Part shown: in pieces, positions 44,456-53,592 of the stretch
Layout: each line of letters starts with the position of its first letter
How positions within the stretch are numbered: the stretch's first letter is position 1
Origin: Arthrobacter sp. AQ5-06
GTDB lineage: Bacteria > Actinomycetota > Actinomycetes > Actinomycetales > Micrococcaceae
Length of the DNA stretch: 64,000 bases
Assembly: GCF_003287955.1 (NCBI RefSeq)
Contig: NZ_QMKP01000018.1
Span: 1-64,000, forward strand
Reading direction: 5' to 3'
The notes under the pieces: model-generated
The model's database searches: none
What the model was told of the DNA's origin: nothing
Seen by the model: only the letters and a program-made list of their open reading frames with translations
Program-made: the position numbers and the translations under genes

Positions 44456-45259
44456 TTAGCCTGCGGGACCCCATGTGAACCGTGGCTGAGTGCCGTTCAG
44501 GAATGCCTTGATGCCGATTCCCATGTCGGGGCTGTCCGACATCGCTGCCCAGGCGTCGTCCCATTCCTGATCGATGTGAGGGTGGTTCATGTCCGTAAGA
44601 TTCACCAGTCGTTTCATGGAATGGGTGGAGAAGCGGGAGCGGTTCCTGAGGGAGCTGACAATCGAGTTGCTCCGGTCCTCAAACGCATCGACGGGAACTG
44701 CCTCCGCCACTAGGCCGAGGGCGTGCGCCTGGGCCGAGGTGAACGTCTGGCCGGTGAGGAGAATGAATTTCGCGTTTGCATGTCCTACCAGCCGGACCAG
44801 CCGTTCGATTCCCGGCCTGGGGTAGATGATTCCGATCTTGGCCGGGGTGATGGCGAATGCGGATCGTTCGCTCGCGATGATGAAATCGCAGGCCGAAGCG
44901 ATCTGCCAGCCGCCTCCCATGCAGGTCCCGTCGACCAGCGCCACGGTGGGCTTCGTGATGGAACTGATGGCCAGGTCTGCGCGGCTCAGGTGATCGACGC
45001 TCGTGTCGTCGTCCTGCCGGTCCAGAAGCACTGAAGAGAGCTCGCCGATAACGGCACCGGCACAGAACGTATCGCCGGCGCCGCGCAGAACCACGACGTC
45101 GACGCCTGGATCTGCTTCGAGCTTCGGCATGAGGTCTTGGATCTCCACGCACATGGTCTTGGTGAGAGCATTCCGCTGAGTGGGGTTGTCGAGCCGGACA
45201 GTTGCCACGCGCTCGCTGATGCTGGTATTGATCCGCGGCTTGCGCAAAGGACTGTTCAT
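44456..45259 (-). CDS. Crotonase-superfamily enzyme, possible methylmalonyl-CoA-decarboxylase type
   Basis: A 267-residue crotonase fold protein with the oxyanion-hole blocks CAGAVIGEL and MGGGWQIASACD. The two glutamates used by true enoyl-CoA hydratases appear replaced: GGGWQ instead of GGGxE, and TPAKIGIIYPRPG instead of PExxxG. The TP..(L/I)G..Y block resembles methylmalonyl-CoA decarboxylase (YgfG/ScpB). It overlaps the CoA-transferase gene by four bases. It may decarboxylate an acyl-CoA made by that enzyme. Enoyl-CoA isomerase activity is the alternative. Confidence 0.7.
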   Translation of the reverse strand: MNSPLRKPRINTSISERVATVRLDNPTQRNALTKTMCVEIQDLMPKLEADPGVDVVVLRGAGDTFCAGAVIGELSSVLLDRQDDDTSVDHLSRADLAISSITKPTVALVDGTCMGGGWQIASACDFIIASERSAFAITPAKIGIIYPRPGIERLVRLVGHANAKFILLTGQTFTSAQAHALGLVAEAVPVDAFEDRSNSIVSSLRNRSRFSTHSMKRLVNLTDMNHPHIDQEWDDAWAAMSDSPDMGIGIKAFLNGTQPRFTWGPAG

Positions 45260-46473
45260 CGCTGTGCCCCTGTCATTTCCTTGTTGATCTTGAGCCGGCC
45301 GGCGGCGTCGAGCCGTTGGATTTCCTCAACTGAGAAACCCAGATCCTGCAGGACTTCTGCCGTGTGCTCACCAAGCAAGGGAGGCGGTGAATGGATTTCG
45401 CTGGCCTCGCCGTTGAGGCTCAGGGGGCCACGCAGCAGCGGGAGCGAGGATCCGTCGCGCCGCTGGCTCTGCTGGACCAGTCCCAGAGCGGCGACCTGCG
45501 CGGAGGCCAGAGCCTGCTTGTAGTCGTAGATCGGACCGCACGGGATGCCGGCCTGGCTGATCAGGGCCACCCATTCGTCCGCATTCTTTGAGGAGAGGCA
45601 CGCTTCCACGAGCTCCGTCAGTTGGTCCCTGTTCGCAGAGCGGTCCGCCCCGGTGACGAACCGGGGATCCTCCACCGCAAGGGGAACGCCTAGCAGCTGG
45701 CAGAAGGACTGCCACTGCTTGTCACTGCCCACGGCGATGTTGATGGGTTCCGTTGTGGTCCTGTACATGCCGTAGGGGGCGATGACCGGGTGGTTGTTCC
45801 CCTGCGGGGAGGGAGCCTCTCCGAGGCTGAGGGCCTTCTGGCCCTGGAACGCCGAAAGGTTCAGCGCTGTTTCCAGCAGGGACGTTGAAACCTGCCGCAC
45901 TGCCTGCCCATTCCCTTGTCCCAGCAGTGCGGAAACGATTCCGAACGCGCAGACCATGCCGGACGTGATGTCCACGATCGGAACGCCCACGCGGTAGGTG
46001 CTCTCGGGCCCCGCACCGGTGACGGACATGAGCCCGGACATGCCCTGGATCACCTGGTCCAGCCCCGCGTCGTCCTTGAGCGGGCCGGCGCTTCCGAAGC
46101 CAGTGACCGAGCCGACGACGAGCCGCGGGTTGAGTTCCTCGAGCCGTGCCGCGGTCAGTCCCATCTTCTCCAGCGTGCCCGGCTTGAAGTTCTCCACCAG
46201 GACATCCGCCTGGGCGATGAGCTTGCCCAGGACCTCCTTGCCTTCGGGGGAGTAGAAGTCGAGGCAAACGGATACTTTGTTCCGGTTGACCGAATCGAAG
46301 TACAGGCTGTGCTCGTCCTGGAACGGCGGCCACTGGCGGGCGGTATCGCCGCCGTTGGTGCTTTCGACCTTGATGATTCTCGCGCCCATGTCGGAAAGCA
46401 GGGCGGTGCAGTACGGGCCGGCAAGGGCCCGGCTGAGGTCAACTACGGTGATTCCGCGGAGTGGCTTAATCAT
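45256..46473 (-). CDS. CaiB/BaiF (class III) CoA-transferase
   Basis: A 405-residue class III CoA-transferase. It begins PLRGITVVDLSRALAGPYCTALLSDMGARIIKVE, the family signature, and continues with VCLDFYSPEGKEVLGKLI and DVLVENFKPG. It likely moves CoA onto a carboxylic acid delivered by the neighbouring MatC-type carrier. The ATG at 46473 follows AAAGGGGAG; an upstream start at 46515 lacks a good site. Translationally coupled to the downstream crotonase. Confidence 0.85.
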   Translation of the reverse strand: MIKPLRGITVVDLSRALAGPYCTALLSDMGARIIKVESTNGGDTARQWPPFQDEHSLYFDSVNRNKVSVCLDFYSPEGKEVLGKLIAQADVLVENFKPGTLEKMGLTAARLEELNPRLVVGSVTGFGSAGPLKDDAGLDQVIQGMSGLMSVTGAGPESTYRVGVPIVDITSGMVCAFGIVSALLGQGNGQAVRQVSTSLLETALNLSAFQGQKALSLGEAPSPQGNNHPVIAPYGMYRTTTEPINIAVGSDKQWQSFCQLLGVPLAVEDPRFVTGADRSANRDQLTELVEACLSSKNADEWVALISQAGIPCGPIYDYKQALASAQVAALGLVQQSQRRDGSSLPLLRGPLSLNGEASEIHSPPPLLGEHTAEVLQDLGFSVEEIQRLDAAGRLKINKEMTGAQR

Positions 46474-46518
46474 GATGGACTCCCCTTTCGGATGGCTGAG
46501 AAGACAGTTGGGCAAGGC

Positions 46519-47901
46519 TCAGAAACTGGCGGGAATAACGAGCGTGCCCACCAGCAGGAGGGGGCCGACGACGACCATTGACAGTCCCCAGCGGGTGAGC
46601 AGTTTCGTGATCCGCGGCCGTTCGTCCTCGTCGACGGTTGCCACCAAGGTGGCGCCAACCGTGGAGAACGGCGAGACGTCCACGATGGAGGAGCACACCC
46701 CCAGGGCCGCGATGACAGCCCAGCCGGCAATATCCCCGGATGCCACGAGCGGCAGGGCGAGCGGCACCAGCGCCGCGAGCATTCCGGTGGTCGAGGCGAA
46801 GGCCGAGACCAGGCCGCCGATCGCGCAAATGACCAGTGCTGCGAGAAGCGGGGTCCCGACGGTGCTGGCTGCCTCGCCGAGCAAGGCGACCGCTCCCATG
46901 GTCTGAAGCACGCCCACGAATGTGATGATCCCGCCCACCAAGAGGACGGTGGACCAGTCGATCTTGGAGACGGCGGTCTTGCCGGACACGGGATCACAGA
47001 GTGTCAGGACCGAGGCGAACGCGAAACACAGGACGCCGATGTCCGGATTCACGCCGAAGAGCGCCATCATGATGACCGTGAGGATCAGACCCGCCATGCA
47101 GAGCACGGTGATGATCTGGTTCCGGTTCATCTTCGCTGCAGGGGCAGGCGCTACGCACGGTTCGTCGAGAACCTGGACACCCTGTGTGGCTGCCGGCCGG
47201 TTGCGCGCGGCGTTTCCCTCGCGCTCAAAGGGGTGCGACGGCGTCGGGCGGCTGGTGCTGAAGCGCGGAACATTGCCGCCGAAGCCATCAATCGTGCGCG
47301 TTTTCAGCAGCTTGAACCCGCCGAAGAGGATGTAGGCGGCGGTGACGAGGAGCAGGTTGGCGCCCAGGGCCACGGTGAACAGCACCAGCGGATCAAGATT
47401 GATTCCTGCGGCGCGGGCCGTTCCATACGTGACGATGCCAAACAGGCTGGTGGGGGCGAATCCTCCCGCACTCAGGCCGGAGCCGATCGCGATGCCCATG
47501 AGCATGCGGTCGATCTTGTACTTCTTTGCCAGCGGCATTCCGATCGGTGCCATGACCAGGCCGGCCAGGGGCGAACCCATGGCCGAGATCCCGGCGGTGA
47601 GCGCGAAGAACGCCACGGGAAGCAAGAAGGCCCGGTCCCCGACCTTAGTGATTGCTATTTCGATGATGCGATCGATGGTGCCGTTGGCCTGGGCGATGGA
47701 AAAGAAGTAGGTCACACCAACCAACAGGACCAGGATCCCGATCGGGAAACCGGCCACCACCTTGTCGATGCTCATGCCTGCCATCCAGATGCCCACACCG
47801 GCCGCCGCAGCAAACATGAGCACACCAATGTGCACCTTGCGCAGGGTCGCCACGACAAATACGCCCACAAATATAACGAGAGCCGCAATTTGAATACCCA
47901 T
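46519..47901 (-). CDS. MatC-type dicarboxylate (malonate) carrier
   Basis: A 460-residue membrane protein with about 12 predicted helices. The N-terminal half (GIQIAALVIFVGVFVVATLRKVHIGVLM; GISAMGSPLAGLVMAPIGMPLAKKYKID) matches the MatC N-terminal domain known from malonate carriers. A long cytoplasmic loop of about 55 polar residues separates the halves. The ATG at 47901 with GGAGG upstream is chosen. It heads a three-gene operon with the CoA-transferase and crotonase. Confidence 0.75.
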   Translation of the reverse strand: MGIQIAALVIFVGVFVVATLRKVHIGVLMFAAAAGVGIWMAGMSIDKVVAGFPIGILVLLVGVTYFFSIAQANGTIDRIIEIAITKVGDRAFLLPVAFFALTAGISAMGSPLAGLVMAPIGMPLAKKYKIDRMLMGIAIGSGLSAGGFAPTSLFGIVTYGTARAAGINLDPLVLFTVALGANLLLVTAAYILFGGFKLLKTRTIDGFGGNVPRFSTSRPTPSHPFEREGNAARNRPAATQGVQVLDEPCVAPAPAAKMNRNQIITVLCMAGLILTVIMMALFGVNPDIGVLCFAFASVLTLCDPVSGKTAVSKIDWSTVLLVGGIITFVGVLQTMGAVALLGEAASTVGTPLLAALVICAIGGLVSAFASTTGMLAALVPLALPLVASGDIAGWAVIAALGVCSSIVDVSPFSTVGATLVATVDEDERPRITKLLTRWGLSMVVVGPLLLVGTLVIPASF

Positions 47902-47929
47902 AGGATCCGTCCTCCAATCAAACATCTTC

Positions 47930-47956
47930 GGTTCACTGGATGAACCATTGGTTCAT
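47930..47956. promoter_or_regulatory. Overlapping inverted repeats, probable IclR operator
   Basis: ATGAACCA-T-TGGTTCAT (47940-47956) is an 8+8 base perfect inverted repeat. GGTTCA-5-TGAACC (47930-47946) overlaps it. They lie in the divergent region between the carrier operon and the IclR gene, so the regulator probably controls both. Confidence 0.7.
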
Positions 47957-48024
47957 TTCTGGAAATCCCCTGTAATCTAGATCACGAAAGATAGTCGGTC
48001 AAGTGCCAGCGACTGGGAGGTTTG

Positions 48025-48789
48025 ATGAGTACGCAGAGCGTCGTCACGGCAATGAGGGTTCTTGAAGCGGTGTCCGACAACCAGCCAGCGGGCCTGTCCG
48101 AACTGAGCCGCGAAGTCGACGTTCCCAAGGCCACCGTGCTGCGTATGCTGCGGACGCTCGGCGAACTAGGCTGGGTGGCGCAATCGGAAGTGCAGGCCGG
48201 GAAATGGGTTCTGACGAATCACGCCTTTGCCGTTGCCAGCAGGGGCAGCAGTGGCTCCTCGATCCGCGACGCTTCGATGGGGCCGTTGAACGGCCTTCAG
48301 CTGGACACGACGGAGACGGTGCACTTGGCTGTGCCCGATGGGCGGTTCATGCTGGTCATCGAACGGCTCGATACGCCGCACGTCCTCCGGGCCTTCCTGC
48401 CCCTGGGGTCGCGCTTGCCCATGCACGCCTCGGCAACGGGAATCGCGTATCTGGCGGCATCCGAAGAGAGATTTGTTTCCGAGTACCTGTCGGTTCCGAT
48501 GGACGCCGCGACGCCGCAAACGGTGGTCGATCCGGAGGCGCTGCGCAGGATGATCGCGGAAACCCAGGCACGCGGATTCTCCATCAACGAACAAGGTCTG
48601 AGCATCGGAATCACCTCGATCGGCGTCGCAGTTCTGGGGCCGGGCCAGACTCCGGCCGGATCGATTTCGATCTCCGGGCCGTCGAGTCGGATTGTGCCCG
48701 GCAAGTTCGACGAATATGGCGAAGCCGCCCGCGGAACCGCCAGGGAGATCAGCCGGGCGCTGAGCGCCTACTCTTCCAGGAAGTACTGA
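48025..48789 (+). CDS. IclR-family transcriptional regulator
   Basis: A 254-residue IclR regulator: N-terminal winged helix (SVVTAMRVLEAVSDNQPAGLSELSREVDVPKATVLRMLRTL) and a C-terminal effector domain (VLRAFLPLGSRLPMHASATGIAYLA; GFSINEQGLSIGITSIGVAVLG). ATG at 48025 follows GGGAGG. Divergent from the carrier/CoA-transferase operon, which it likely regulates in response to the imported acid. Confidence 0.88.
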   Translation: MSTQSVVTAMRVLEAVSDNQPAGLSELSREVDVPKATVLRMLRTLGELGWVAQSEVQAGKWVLTNHAFAVASRGSSGSSIRDASMGPLNGLQLDTTETVHLAVPDGRFMLVIERLDTPHVLRAFLPLGSRLPMHASATGIAYLAASEERFVSEYLSVPMDAATPQTVVDPEALRRMIAETQARGFSINEQGLSIGITSIGVAVLGPGQTPAGSISISGPSSRIVPGKFDEYGEAARGTAREISRALSAYSSRKY

Positions 48790-48853
48790 TTCGGCGGCGC
48801 AGGCCTGCTGCCACCGCCCACCTCACTAGGTGTGTTGGTCGATAGTAGGTGGC

Positions 48854-49057
48854 GGTCTGCCGTTGCTGCGGCCGGAGGAACAGGTCTTCACGGCTGTGTT
48901 GGACGGCGGGCGCAACCAGCAGTTGTCCCGGAACCTGGCGTTCTCCACGATCGAGGGCCGGGAGAAGGCGGTGCGGGCGGACTAGTGGCCGGCCCGTGCG
49001 GTGAAGGACGACCTTCGTATGATCAGGCTGGCGCAGGAGGAAGCCGCAACCTTGTGA
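48854..49057 (+). pseudogene. Tyrosine-recombinase-like gene, internally deleted remnant
   Basis: The frame reads LPLLRPEEQVFTAVLDGGRNQQLSRNLAFSTIEGREKAVRAD, which looks like the N-terminal SAM-like domain of actinobacterial phage/plasmid integrases. It then meets a stop at 48983-48985 and goes on in the same frame as WPARAVKDDLRMIRLAQEEAATL to a TGA at 49055. The same C-terminal peptide occurs near 56388. The catalytic core is missing. Confidence 0.45.
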
Positions 49058-49107
49058 TGCTGCCTAACCGTGGCCGGTCGCCACTGCAGGGAGCGGCACC
49101 AAACGCA

Positions 49108-49143
49108 AGCGGACGACGGCGGGAAGTCCCGCCGTCGTCCGTT
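49108..49143. terminator. Hairpin, copy 4 of the repeated element
   Basis: Arms 49108-49124 and 49127-49143 pair with one G-T wobble around an AG loop. It lies 105 bases downstream of the SDR gene end (minus strand) and after the integrase remnant, suited to end the ethanolamine operon transcript. Confidence 0.75.
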
Positions 49144-49248
49144 CAAGTTACGGCGCTGCAACGGTCTGCTCGACCGCCCTGGAACCGGAACCGGCTAGTC
49201 CTCGGTGGTCACGCCGCGGCCGACAGCTGTCATCCAAAGATCTGACCG

Positions 49249-50028
49249 TCACTCAGGGGTTACGTAGGCGCCTGAGATGCCACCGTCAACCAGGAAGGTC
49301 GAGGCGGTGATGAAGGAAGAATCATCGCTGGCGAGGAAGGCGACTGCTGCTGCCAGTTCTTCAGGTTCGGCGAACCGGCCCAAGGGAACGTGAACGAGGC
49401 GGCGCGCTGCCTTCTCGGGATCCTTGGCGAAAAGTTCCTTCAGCAGGGGCGTGTTGACGGGTCCCGGGCAGAGTGCGTTGACCCGGATTCCCTGTCGGGC
49501 GAATTCGACGCCGAGTTCCCGGCTCATGGCCAGCACTCCGCCTTTGGATGCGCTGTAGGAGATCTGCGAAGTGGCAGCACCCATGACCGCAACGAACGAC
49601 GCAGTGTTGATGATTGAGCCCTTCCCTTGCGCCTGCATATAAGGGAGGGCGTATTTGCAGCAGTAGAAAACGGAGGTCAGGTTCACCTCCTGGACCCTGC
49701 GCCACGCATCGATTCCTGTATCGATGATTGAGGCATCGTCTGCCGGCGAGATTCCGGCGTTGTTAAAAGTGATGTCTACGCTTCCATAGGTTTCGTGGGT
49801 CACGGCGTAGAGGTTCTTCACTTCCTCTTCGCTGGTGACATCCACCTTCACATAGAGGCCGCCGACCTCGTCGGCAGCCCGCTGCCCGGCGGTTGGGTCC
49901 AGATCTGCGATGACCACATGGGCCCCTTCTGCGGCGAAGCGGCGAGCTGTGGCGAGCCCGATCCCGCTGGCGCCGCCGGTGATGACAGCGCTGCGTCCCT
50001 TGAGGCGGTTGGAAATTACTTCAATCAT
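49249..50028 (-). CDS. SDR-family dehydrogenase, probable gamma-glutamyl-ethanolamide dehydrogenase
   Basis: A 259-residue classical short-chain dehydrogenase. The cofactor loop TGGASGIG (about residues 18-25), NNAGIS, and the catalytic Ser144, Tyr158 and Lys162 (YSASK) are intact. Asp42 after the second strand favours NAD. It is the last gene of an operon for gamma-glutamylated amines. An alcohol dehydrogenase is exactly the step needed to oxidise gamma-glutamyl-ethanolamide to its aldehyde (inference), while putrescine routes use an FAD oxidase instead. Confidence 0.82.
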   Translation of the reverse strand: MIEVISNRLKGRSAVITGGASGIGLATARRFAAEGAHVVIADLDPTAGQRAADEVGGLYVKVDVTSEEEVKNLYAVTHETYGSVDITFNNAGISPADDASIIDTGIDAWRRVQEVNLTSVFYCCKYALPYMQAQGKGSIINTASFVAVMGAATSQISYSASKGGVLAMSRELGVEFARQGIRVNALCPGPVNTPLLKELFAKDPEKAARRLVHVPLGRFAEPEELAAAVAFLASDDSSFITASTFLVDGGISGAYVTPE

Positions 50029-50055
50029 TTTTTCTTCCTTTTGTGGTGGGGACGT

Positions 50056-51423
50056 TTATGGGTTGGTGGAGATGAAGACGTTTTTTGTTTCGGTGAACGC
50101 GTTCAGGGCGTCCGGGCCGAGTTCCCGTCCGAGTCCTGACTGCTTGAATCCTCCAAAGGGTGTGGAGTAACGCACCGAGGAATGGGAGTTGACGGAAAGG
50201 TTTCCCGACTCGAGTCCTCGGGCCATCCTCAGCGCCTGACCGATGTCCCGTGTCCAGATGGATCCGGAGAGTCCGTAGATCGAGTCATTCGCCAGGCGGA
50301 GTGCGTCGGCTTCGTCCTTGAAGGGAACGACTGCCACGACGGGGCCGAAGATCTCCTCGTGCATTACCCTGTCCTCGCGGGAGGGCGTAAGAACAGTGGG
50401 GGGGAACCAGAACCCCTTGCCGTCCGGCGCGGATCCCTGGAAAGCCACAGATGAGCCGTCCGGGACGAAGCCGGATACTGTGCGGTGCTGGGCTGCGGAA
50501 ATCAGCGGGCCCATGAACGAAGCCTCGTCGCTGGGGTCGCCCACCCGCAGGGCTTTCACCACGGGTTCCAGGAGCTCGAGGAATTTTTCATAGACGCTGT
50601 CCTGGACCAGGATTCTGGAGCGGGAGCAGCAGTCCTGCCCGGCGTTATCAAAAGCGCCTCCGGGTGCTGCTGCTGCAGCGGCGTTAAGGTCCGCATCGGC
50701 GAAGATGATGTTGGCGCTCTTGCCGCCCAGCTCCAGGGTCACGGGCTTGACCTGCTCAGCGCAGCCGGCCATTATCCGCTTACCGACGCCGGTTGAACCG
50801 GTGAAGACAACCTTCCGCACTGCAGGATGGGTCACGAATCGTTCCCCGACGACTGAGCCCTTGCCCGGGATGATCTGCAGGACTCCTTCGGGCAGGCCTG
50901 CATCCCTGGCCAGCCGTCCGAGCCGAATGGCAGTCATGGGAGTCAGTTCCGCCGGTTTCAGAACGACAGTGTTGCCGGCGGCAAGGGCGGGGGCGAAGCC
51001 CCAAGCGGCAATGGGCATGGGGAAGTTCCACGGGACGATTACCCCAACGACCCCGAGGGGTTCGTTGAACGTGACGTTGACCCCTCCAGCTACTGGAATC
51101 TGCTGGCCAAGGTGCCGCTCGGGGGCTGCGGAGTAGTACGTGAGGACATCGCGGACATTCCCTGCTTCCCATCGGGCATTACCGATGGTGTGCCCGGCGT
51201 TGCGTACCTCCAGCTGGGCAAGATTTTCCAGGTCGGCGTCTACTGCCGCAGCAAACCTGCGTAGCAGGAGAGCCCGGTCTGCAGGGGCAACATGGCGCCA
51301 GGTCTCAAAGGCCTGGGCGGCTTTTTCGATTGCCCTGTCAGTGTCCTCAAGTGTTGCAAGGGTTATGGTCTCGATTACCTCTTCCGTTGCCGGATTCAGT
51401 ACGTCAAACGTGCTGGTGGACAT
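50056..51423 (-). CDS. Aldehyde dehydrogenase (gamma-glutamyl-aldehyde type)
   Basis: A 455-residue NAD(P)-dependent aldehyde dehydrogenase. VIVPWNFPM, FTGSTGVGKRI, the general base Glu231 in LELGGKS and the nucleophile Cys265 in GQDCCSRSR are present. The ATG at 51423 is chosen; it overlaps the amidotransferase-like gene by 20 bases. In this operon it likely oxidises the gamma-glutamyl-aldehyde to the acid. A PuuC-like role on gamma-glutamyl-aminobutyraldehyde is the alternative. Confidence 0.85.
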   Translation of the reverse strand: MSTSTFDVLNPATEEVIETITLATLEDTDRAIEKAAQAFETWRHVAPADRALLLRRFAAAVDADLENLAQLEVRNAGHTIGNARWEAGNVRDVLTYYSAAPERHLGQQIPVAGGVNVTFNEPLGVVGVIVPWNFPMPIAAWGFAPALAAGNTVVLKPAELTPMTAIRLGRLARDAGLPEGVLQIIPGKGSVVGERFVTHPAVRKVVFTGSTGVGKRIMAGCAEQVKPVTLELGGKSANIIFADADLNAAAAAAPGGAFDNAGQDCCSRSRILVQDSVYEKFLELLEPVVKALRVGDPSDEASFMGPLISAAQHRTVSGFVPDGSSVAFQGSAPDGKGFWFPPTVLTPSREDRVMHEEIFGPVVAVVPFKDEADALRLANDSIYGLSGSIWTRDIGQALRMARGLESGNLSVNSHSSVRYSTPFGGFKQSGLGRELGPDALNAFTETKNVFISTNP

Positions 51424-52165
51424 TGCCGGAGCTCTCCGTTCGATTTTTGCGGTAATTGATTGCAGCCTCAATGAACCCATTGAAAAGCCGGAGGTCGTTG
51501 GGATTCTGTTCCGGGTGGAATTGGACCCCTAGTGCCCATCCGCCCGTTGTCGTTTCGAGGGCTTCCACCGTGCCGTCGGCAGCCGCGGCCGTGACGGAAA
51601 GGCCGTCAGCGATCCGGTCCATGGCCTGATGGTGGTAACAGGGTGCGCTGGCCGATGGCCCCAGCAGAAGCCGGCTGATGCTGCCGGGCGCCGTTGTGAA
51701 CTCCACGTTGCCGAATACACCCGACGCCGGTTGGTAGTCCGCCTCCGGGTTCACATCGGGGAGGTGCTGAATCAGCGATCCGCCCATGGCCACATTGAGG
51801 ATCTGGGCTCCGCGGCAGATGGCGAAGAGGGGGACCTCGGCGTCCAAAGCTGCCTTGGTCAGGGCGATATCGTGCACGTCCCTGGCCGGTTGGGCGCGGG
51901 TGAGCCGGTGGGGCTGCGCCCCATACTGTTCCGGGCCCACGTCGCTGCCCCCAGAGATGATCAGTCCGTCCAGCACCTCCACGATCGATGGGTCGGTGCC
52001 GACGGGCGGCAACAGGACAGGAGTGCCGCCGGCAGCGACGACGGCCTGAACGTATGTTCCCGGCAGAACTGCTGCATCCGCTGTCCAGACGCCCCAGGAA
52101 GCTTCCTGAAAGTAGGTTGTCAGCCCGATCCGGGGGCGGTAGCTATCAGAGCCGTTCAAAGACAC
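51404..52165 (-). CDS. Class I glutamine-amidotransferase-like gamma-glutamyl hydrolase (PuuD-like)
   Basis: A 253-residue peptidase C26 family enzyme. The nucleophile Cys117 lies in AICRGAQ and the His217/Glu219 pair in VQFHPE; ISGGSDVGPEQYG is another block. It likely splits the gamma-glutamyl amide at the end of the pathway, returning glutamate. The start is a GTG at 52165 that overlaps the ligase gene by 20 bases; the end overlaps the aldehyde dehydrogenase by 20, showing tight translational coupling. Confidence 0.85.
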   Translation of the reverse strand: MSLNGSDSYRPRIGLTTYFQEASWGVWTADAAVLPGTYVQAVVAAGGTPVLLPPVGTDPSIVEVLDGLIISGGSDVGPEQYGAQPHRLTRAQPARDVHDIALTKAALDAEVPLFAICRGAQILNVAMGGSLIQHLPDVNPEADYQPASGVFGNVEFTTAPGSISRLLLGPSASAPCYHHQAMDRIADGLSVTAAAADGTVEALETTTGGWALGVQFHPEQNPNDLRLFNGFIEAAINYRKNRTESSGNVHQHV

Positions 52166-53528
52166 GCTTGCGCTCCCAGTCCGTTACGGCGCTGTCAAAA
52201 GCTTTCAGCTCGACATCTGCTGCGAAGACATAGTGGTCCACAACTTCATCGCCGAAGGATTTGCGTGCAATCTCGCTGTTGGTCAGCAGCGCACGGGAGT
52301 CCCGCAGGTTGGTGGGTATGCGGTCAGCGTCGGACTGGTAGGCGTTACCGGTCATGATCGGTTCGAGGGGGAGCTCATTCTCGATACCGTGGATGGCGGC
52401 GGCGATAAGCGCGGCAGCTGCGAGATAAGGGTTGACGTCCCCGCCTCCAACGCGGTTTTCCACCCGAAGGCCGGGACCGCGGCCCACGATGCGCAGAGCG
52501 CAACTGCGGTTGTCCAGCCCCCAGGCGATGGCTGTGGGAGCGAAGCTGCCTTCTACGAAGCGTTTGTACGAATTGATGTTCGGGGCGACGAAGTAGGCCA
52601 GCTCCTTCAGTCCGGCGAGTTGGCCTGCGATGAAGTGCTCCATGACAGGGCTGAAGCCATGCTCGCCATCCCCGGCCAGGACCGGATTGCCGTCCAGGTC
52701 GGTCAAGCTGAAGTGGATATGGCAGGAACTGCCTTCACGTTCGTTGTACTTCGCCATGAACGTAATGCTCTTGCCTTGTTGTGCGGCGATTTCCTTGGCC
52801 CCGTTTTTGTAGAAAACGTGGTTGTCGCAGGCAGTAAGCGCTTCTGCGTATCGGAACGTGATTTCCTGCTGGCCCAGGTTGCACTCGCCCTTGGAGGATT
52901 CAACGACCAGGCCTGCCTTTTCCATGCCCGTTCGAATGCTCCGGATGACCGGTTCCAGTCTTGCCGTGGCCAGGAGGGAGTAGTCCACGTTGTAGCGGGT
53001 TGAAGGGGTGAGTCCCTCGTATTTCTTGTCCCACGCTTCTTCGTAGCTGTCGTCAAACATAATGAATTCGAGCTCGGTGCCGATATGGGCGCGGTATCCC
53101 AAGGCCTCCAGGCGTTCGATCTGCGCGCGCAGGATTTGGCGTGGGGACTGGGAGACGGGGCGGCCGTCAAGCCAGAAGATGTCGCACTGGATCATGGCAG
53201 TGCCTTCCAGCCACGGCACCCGGCGCAGGGTGGAGACGTCAGGCCGCATCACCATGTCTCCATAGCCGTTCGCCCACGAGGACATGGAGTACCCGTCAAT
53301 GGTGTTCATCTCCACATCCACGCTCAGGAGGTAGTTGCAGCCTTCGGCCCCGTGCCCCAGCACGTCTTCGAGGAAAGACCTTGCCCCGCAGCGTTTACCC
53401 TGCAGGCGTCCCATCGAATCGGTGATGGCAACGACGACGGTGTCGATGTCACCGGACGCGACCAGGTCCCGCAGCTCATCGACGCCGAGTTGGCCTTGCG
53501 CGGACGTACCGGTTGTTTGATTCGTCAT
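52146..53528 (-). CDS. Glutamine-synthetase-like gamma-glutamyl-amine ligase (GlnA4/PuuA type)
   Basis: A 460-residue protein with the glutamine synthetase fold: a short beta-grasp N-terminus (VVVAITDSMGRLQGKR), the metal-site block GTELEFIMF, SSKGECNLGQQEI, SSCHIHFSL, and NSYKRFVEGSFAPTAIAWG. This clade joins glutamate to amines rather than ammonia. Streptomyces GlnA4 is known to make gamma-glutamyl-ethanolamide, and the neighbouring ethanolamine permease supports the same substrate here. The ATG at 53528 follows GGAGATCAC. Confidence 0.85.
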   Translation of the reverse strand: MTNQTTGTSAQGQLGVDELRDLVASGDIDTVVVAITDSMGRLQGKRCGARSFLEDVLGHGAEGCNYLLSVDVEMNTIDGYSMSSWANGYGDMVMRPDVSTLRRVPWLEGTAMIQCDIFWLDGRPVSQSPRQILRAQIERLEALGYRAHIGTELEFIMFDDSYEEAWDKKYEGLTPSTRYNVDYSLLATARLEPVIRSIRTGMEKAGLVVESSKGECNLGQQEITFRYAEALTACDNHVFYKNGAKEIAAQQGKSITFMAKYNEREGSSCHIHFSLTDLDGNPVLAGDGEHGFSPVMEHFIAGQLAGLKELAYFVAPNINSYKRFVEGSFAPTAIAWGLDNRSCALRIVGRGPGLRVENRVGGGDVNPYLAAAALIAAAIHGIENELPLEPIMTGNAYQSDADRIPTNLRDSRALLTNSEIARKSFGDEVVDHYVFAADVELKAFDSAVTDWERKRVFERL

Positions 53529-53592
53529 GTGATCTCCGTAACTTTGATCGTATTTATGAGGGAAAGTGTTTGGACCGTGAGGGGGACGGGTG

